A model generated the notes under the pieces. That model was not told the origin of the DNA, ran no database searches, and saw only the letters and a list, made by a program, of their open reading frames with translations. DNA of 45,587 nucleotides from contig CAYZXK010000228.1 in assembly GCA_964482395.1 (NCBI GenBank), positions 1-45,587 of the forward strand. The letters are read 5' to 3'. Below are positions 44,735 to 45,587 of the stretch, in pieces (the first letter of the stretch is position 1; each line of letters opens with the position of its first letter). A program made the position numbers and the translations under genes. The DNA is from CAYZXK01 sp964482395 (GTDB taxonomy: Bacteria > Planctomycetota > Phycisphaerae > UBA1845 > Fen-1342).

Positions 44735-45448
44735 ATGCAGCTCGAACGGCTGAGTCTGCTGGCCAAGCAACTGCTATCCCTTCCGACTGGCGATGGCCGG
44801 CGCGACACGTGGGTTTTTGAGCACAGCCAGCGGGTGATGAATCTGGCCCAGATGATCGCCCGCTTGCCGGAGGTGGAGGGGGAGTCGGCAGATACAGCCG
44901 CTCTCGCGGCCGCCGCGCTCTTTCACGACGCCGGATGGATCACCGAGTACCACAACGGCCGATTCGAGCGTTGGCAGTTGCTCACCCGTCCCACCAGCGA
45001 TCTCCAGCGCGAACTGGGTGCTTTGACGCTCCAGGAACAGGAAGAAGTGCGGCAGGTGCTCCCCGGGCCGAGCATCCGCCTGGCGGTGGACGCGATCCGC
45101 CGGTGCAATGACCGCCGGACCGACCTGCTGGAGGCCCGCATCCTGGCCGAGGCGGAGGCGCTGGACGAGGCCAGCGTTCTGTATGTCCTGCGTCAGTTCC
45201 GCCAGTACCAGGGCGAAGGACGCCCAATCCAGCAATTGATCGACAGTTGGCAAAGGCAGAAGGAATACCGCTACTGGCAGGTGCGTTTGCAGGACGGATT
45301 CCGTTACTCAGCCGTGCGGGCGCTGGCTCAGCGCCGCCTGGAGGCAGTGGACGCTTTTATGGCCGCTTTGCAGCGTGATTTGCACGGGGCCGATCTGGCC
45401 GAGCTGCTCGAGAAGCTGCCCGTCGACCAGAACGTTTCGTCCGCCTGA
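44735..45448 (+). CDS. HD-domain protein (predicted metal-dependent phosphohydrolase)
   Basis: The 237-residue protein has an HD domain in its first half: TWVFEHSQRVMNLA supplies the first histidine and AAALFHDAGW the His-Asp pair. These domains bind divalent metals and usually hydrolyse phosphate esters, often of nucleotides. The second half is helical and charged without a recognised domain. I use the ATG at 44735, with AGGG about 8 bases upstream; a GTG at 44726 is an alternative. The next gene, a hypoxanthine phosphoribosyltransferase, starts 35 bases later, which would suit a nucleotide-related role, but the substrate is unknown. Confidence 0.85.
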   Translation: MQLERLSLLAKQLLSLPTGDGRRDTWVFEHSQRVMNLAQMIARLPEVEGESADTAALAAAALFHDAGWITEYHNGRFERWQLLTRPTSDLQRELGALTLQEQEEVRQVLPGPSIRLAVDAIRRCNDRRTDLLEARILAEAEALDEASVLYVLRQFRQYQGEGRPIQQLIDSWQRQKEYRYWQVRLQDGFRYSAVRALAQRRLEAVDAFMAALQRDLHGADLAELLEKLPVDQNVSSA

Positions 45449-45483
45449 CCCGCGTCGAGCCGGCTGTCCGGAGCCGCAAGTTC

Positions 45484-45587
45484 ATGGAAGCCGACATCGC
45501 TCGAATCCTCATCCACCGGGAGCGGATCAACGCCCGGGTCCGGGCGCTGGCGGCGGAGATTGCCGGCGCCTACAACGGGGCCGACAG
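45484..45587 (+). CDS. hpt: Hypoxanthine phosphoribosyltransferase, N-terminal fragment
   Basis: The last 104 bases encode 34 complete codons from an ATG at 45484 to the window edge. The reading RILIHRERINARVRALAAEI followed by AGAYNGAD matches the N-terminus of purine salvage phosphoribosyltransferases of the Hpt type, where a strand and the helix with xARVxxLxxEI precede the active-site parts. Those active-site parts lie beyond the window, so assignment rests on this short stretch. It is co-directional with the HD-domain gene. Confidence 0.65.
   Translation, partial: MEADIARILIHRERINARVRALAAEIAGAYNGAD

Overview
This window is GC-rich bacterial chromosome, most likely from a planctomycete and probably of the Phycisphaerae type. 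That assignment is inference. It rests on tandem dockerin-like repeats of the form DxNxDGxxxFADINPF, a pseudopilin-like protein ending in an H-X9-DG motif, the futalosine-pathway enzyme MqnE, a sigma-70 factor with a long N-terminal extension, and a mean composition well above 60% GC. I see no rRNA, tRNA, CRISPR array, insertion sequence or phage gene. Coding density is high, and several genes are joined by ATGA/TTGA-type or short overlaps.

Layout. (1) Bases 1-10104 look like an alpha-glucan locus: a secreted GH13 enzyme with two dockerin-like repeats (+), a convergent operon of a secreted neopullulanase-like GH13 and MalQ (-), and, divergent from that operon, a sugar ABC importer whose binding protein and first permease are one polypeptide, followed by a second permease. 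No ATPase subunit is present here. (2) 10282-10962 is a SagB-type nitroreductase with a signal peptide. (3) 11164-16355 is a metal locus: an ECF-type CbiM-Q-O transporter (-), a divergent NikR with all four nickel ligands, a NikR-type operator over the putative cbiM promoter, and a secreted nucleoside hydrolase-FmdE fusion. With NikR beside it, the transporter is better called nickel than cobalt. (4) 16508-20468 holds an MltA-like lipoprotein, the sigma factor with several N-terminal helix-turn-helix segments and a perfect 20-base palindrome upstream, and a macrodomain protein.

(5) 20710-24089 encodes glycine cleavage proteins H and P; no T protein is in the window. (6) 24112-29479 has a CHASE2-adenylate cyclase, glucose-6-phosphate isomerase and mannose-1-phosphate guanylyltransferase. 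(7) 29480-30054 is a 575-base, partly AT-richer gap between convergent genes with no convincing gene. (8) 30055-36061 has a YprB-like nuclease, MqnE, a GH63-like glucosidase, a DUF5658-like membrane protein and a ThiE with an extra N-terminal domain. (9) 36156-40114 (-) is a STAS protein followed by two tandem, related GT39-like membrane glycosyltransferases. (10) 40256-45587 has an M61-type peptidase with a long extra N-terminal half and a PDZ domain, the pseudopilin-like protein, an HD-domain protein and the first codons of a hypoxanthine phosphoribosyltransferase.

Two promoters can be read with unusual clarity. Both have a TTGGTC -35, exactly 17 bases of spacer and a TATAAT or TATGAT -10 (126-154 and 44540-44568). 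The second of these, and a third site at 6787-6792, place the -10 box so close to the start codon that the mRNAs are predicted to be leaderless or nearly so. Starts given here were chosen from ribosome-binding sites, signal peptides, gene overlaps and required N-terminal residues, so several genes are shorter than their longest open frame.
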